NCBI GenBank assembly: GCA_903879775.1
Contig: CAIRMY010000122.1
Coordinates: 1-7,006 of the forward strand
Origin: an uncultured Bacteroidota bacterium
GTDB taxonomy: Bacteria; Bacteroidota; Bacteroidia; NS11-12g; UBA955
Reading direction: 5' to 3'
DNA length: 7,006 bases
The notes under the pieces are model-generated. The model was not told where the DNA came from. It made no database searches and saw only the letters and a program-made list of their open reading frames with translations. This document shows, piece after piece, positions 5,325 through 7,006 of this stretch (position 1 is the first letter of the stretch; the number at the start of each line of letters is the position of its first letter). A program made the position numbers and the translations under genes.

Positions 5325-7006
5325 TTATCTAATCACTTGAATGTATCCTCTATACACTTCTGAAGTTTGTCTATTTTTCATATAATAGAAATATACACCA
5401 TTTGGCAGAGCATTGCCATCAGTATCTACAGCATTCCAATCATTTTGATAATTCGTAGATGAATACACTCGCTTCCCTTGTCTATCACTAATGATTATGT
5501 CGAATAAGAATACATCAGGTATTTCAATTAAATCCCAAAATTCATTTTGTTTATCTCCATTTGGTGTGATTAAGTTAGGGATTTTAACCAATGGAGGATC
5601 AATTACATTGATATGCACCGAATCTATATCGGTACATCCGTTTGAATCAGTTGCCATGACAAACAAAGTTATTGAATCTGTTAATTGAATGGTCTTAGCC
5701 ATTACTTTTGTTGAATCTAACACATATTTCCCTGGATACCAATAGAAGTTTTTCAAAGCATTGGAAACATAAACTTGAGCCCTACGACCTCTGAAAATAG
5801 CGGTATCGCTATGTGCTTGAATTACAGCTGGAGGATATGCATATACGTCTACACTATCTAAAACTGGACAATTTCCTTTGTTATACACTAAGAATTTATA
5901 AGTTCCAGTTTTGCTAAATGGTTTCACAAAAATACTATCTCCATCAGCCAACCAATAAATTGAGTCGCCACCGGTAACGGTAAATGTTGCAGAGTCTCCT
6001 TTACATAATGGCATACTTCCCGATAAAGACCAATTGACTTTTGGTTTATCAATTAAAGTATTCACAGATTTCACGAAAGTATCAGAACATCCATTTCCAG
6101 TTTCAACAATTAAAGAAGCGTTAAACGGACCGGCATTGGTGTAATAAACTTTGGTTGTGATTTTACCAGTATCATATTGACCATTTCCAAAATCCCAGTA
6201 TCTATTGGTAATCGGATTCACAGAGGTTGTTAAAGTGTCTGTAAATGTAACTGAGTCAGGCATGCACAATCCTGAGTAGTTGAATCCTGCCACTGGCGAA
6301 CCAACAACAACATAAGAGTGTGTGATACTATCGGCACAGCCATGAACATTTGAAACATATAACTTTTGAGTATATACTCCAGTCGTATCATAGGAATGGA
6401 AATTTGTTACAATTGGCATCTGCACCGACGTGTCGCCCCAATGGAATCTACTCACATTAAGTGTGTCATTCGGATCAATTCCATAATTCATATTCATTGT
6501 AAACTTATTCCATTTCTGACATTGAATTGAATCATTTGGAACAGCTAAAACATCTAGTCCAAAAGTCGGTTGAGGCTTATAAAACACTTGAAATACTCCC
6601 GATGTAGAATCTTTACAACCCGCTAATGAAGTACCTATTAAAGTTGCTTTGTGTACACCCGGTTGTGAAAATTTGATTGAAACCGCAGTGTCTGTATTTA
6701 ATATGGAATCATCAAATGCCCAATTCCAATTCATACTATCTTGACGAGGAAATTTATCGATGATTCTTCTAAACTTAGTTAAATCACCAAAACAAGCTTC
6801 CTTTACTGCATATCTCGGAGTTGGTTTTGGATGGACTCGAACCCATACAGCTTGCGTATCAATGCACATATTGAATGACTGGACTTCTAATATCATTTTA
6901 AATAAGCCAACTTTCGCATAGGTATGAAATGTATTTGGAAATGATGAATCAGAAGGAGATCCATCACCAAATTTCCAGATATAAAACTGTACCGCTTCAG
7001 GGGATG
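5325..7006 (-). CDS. T9SS-secreted multi-PKD-domain surface protein, 5'-partial (type B sorting domain)
   Basis: C-terminal 560 or so residues of a large secreted protein; the reading frame stays open to the right edge, so the start is outside. Methionine at 6896 is internal: the codons before it read a PKD core WKFGDG, then FHTYAKVGLFKM. Numbering from that Met, PKD/Ig-like modules follow at about 32-108, 111-200, 202-280, 286-355 and 358-434, with cores such as WAFDD (59-63), HWGD (152-155) and WDFGNG (234-239). Residues 438-523 are a gliding-motility type C-terminal domain (CHU_C, type B T9SS signal): KIPNLITPNGD, DIIISDRQGKRVYSS, NDWN, LPNGVYFYY, GYIQVIR. Such proteins cross the outer membrane through the T9SS and act as adhesins or surface filaments. 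The gene 5 nt downstream encodes a PorP/SprF-like partner, as in sprB-sprF. The ligand or substrate is unknown; no catalytic domain is visible here. Confidence 0.9.
   Translation of the reverse strand, partial: SPEAVQFYIWKFGDGSPSDSSFPNTFHTYAKVGLFKMILEVQSFNMCIDTQAVWVRVHPKPTPRYAVKEACFGDLTKFRRIIDKFPRQDSMNWNWAFDDSILNTDTAVSIKFSQPGVHKATLIGTSLAGCKDSTSGVFQVFYKPQPTFGLDVLAVPNDSIQCQKWNKFTMNMNYGIDPNDTLNVSRFHWGDTSVQMPIVTNFHSYDTTGVYTQKLYVSNVHGCADSITHSYVVVGSPVAGFNYSGLCMPDSVTFTDTLTTSVNPITNRYWDFGNGQYDTGKITTKVYYTNAGPFNASLIVETGNGCSDTFVKSVNTLIDKPKVNWSLSGSMPLCKGDSATFTVTGGDSIYWLADGDSIFVKPFSKTGTYKFLVYNKGNCPVLDSVDVYAYPPAVIQAHSDTAIFRGRRAQVYVSNALKNFYWYPGKYVLDSTKVMAKTIQLTDSITLFVMATDSNGCTDIDSVHINVIDPPLVKIPNLITPNGDKQNEFWDLIEIPDVFLFDIIISDRQGKRVYSSTNYQNDWNAVDTDGNALPNGVYFYYMKNRQTSEVYRGYIQVIR
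5328..5585 (-). other. Type B T9SS C-terminal sorting domain (gliding motility-associated CTD)
   Basis: Encodes the last 86 residues of the PKD protein, the usual length for the CHU_C / TIGR04131-type domain. Landmarks are IPNLITPNGD at its start (439-448; numbering from the internal Met at 6896), the central I-x-DRQGKRVY strand (469-478), Y-x-NDWN (483-488), the LPNGVYFYY turn (497-505) and the terminal GYIQVIR. The canonical TPNGDG-x-N appears as TPNGDKQN, with Lys in place of Gly. Type B signals differ from type A in usually requiring a PorP/SprF-like helper, which is encoded next door. Confidence 0.88.
5595..7006 (-). repeat. Tandem PKD/Ig-like protein modules with paired cysteines
   Basis: Diverged protein-level repeats of about 75-90 residues, not nucleotide repeats. 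Most end with the signature G-C-x-D-S/T: GCKDS, GCADS, GCSDT, GCTDID (plus MCIDT at the right and NCPVLDS in the fourth). Most begin with a Cys about 45-61 residues before: C35-C94, C126-C187, C211-C270, C298-C343, numbered from the Met at 6896. This suggests one stabilising disulfide per module. At least one more PKD core (WKFGDG) lies at the right edge, so the array continues outside. Confidence 0.75.

Noticed and set aside
6894..6896. ATG at 6896 as the start of the minus-strand PKD protein.
   Set aside because: The frame continues open to 7006 and the codons upstream encode a clear PKD core (WKFGDG ... HTYAKVGLF), so this Met is internal.

Overview
This window is a stretch of an AT-rich genome of the phylum Bacteroidota, probably an aerobic, T9SS-bearing lineage such as Flavobacteriales or a relative. 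The assignment rests on three things: the ftsX - DUF3098 - uppP gene order typical of the phylum, a PorP/SprF-family outer-membrane protein next to a protein with a gliding-type (type B) T9SS C-terminal sorting domain, and start codons that lack a Shine-Dalgarno sequence. Genus or species cannot be fixed from the sequence alone.

Layout. The left 4.0 kb holds five plus-strand genes with almost no space between them: ftsX (5-895), a small DUF3098 membrane protein (898-1140), uppP (1141-1905), a secreted DUF4159 protein (1909-2583) and a bifunctional NAD(P)HX-repair enzyme, nnr (2583-4004). Gaps are 2, 0, 3 and -1 nt, so they probably form one operon whose promoter lies left of the window. The first three serve the cell envelope and division: FtsX is a division/peptidoglycan hydrolase regulator, and UppP recycles the undecaprenyl carrier lipid. 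DUF4159 has no assigned function. Nnr repairs damaged nicotinamide cofactors and is a housekeeping passenger.

The right 3.0 kb holds two minus-strand genes that converge on nnr with only 4 nt between stop codons. The upstream one is a large secreted protein of tandem PKD/Ig-like domains ending in a type B T9SS sorting domain. Its 5' end lies beyond the right edge, so it is partial (5325-7006). The downstream one, 5 nt after it, encodes a PorP/SprF-like protein (4009-5319) with an unusual C-terminal extension: a Gly/acidic linker followed by a SPOR-like domain. By analogy with SprB/SprF, the pair is a T9SS cargo and its outer-membrane partner.

A perfect 11-bp hairpin (3957-3983) lies inside the 3' end of the nnr coding sequence. 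It has the better T-rich tail on the minus strand, so it probably terminates the secretion operon from within the neighbouring gene. There is no non-coding stretch longer than 5 nt between genes, no RNA gene, no mobile element and no CRISPR array. I see no clearly new system. The most noteworthy points are the PorP-SPOR-like fusion with its paired cargo, the terminator embedded in nnr, and the shortened Nnr C-terminus.
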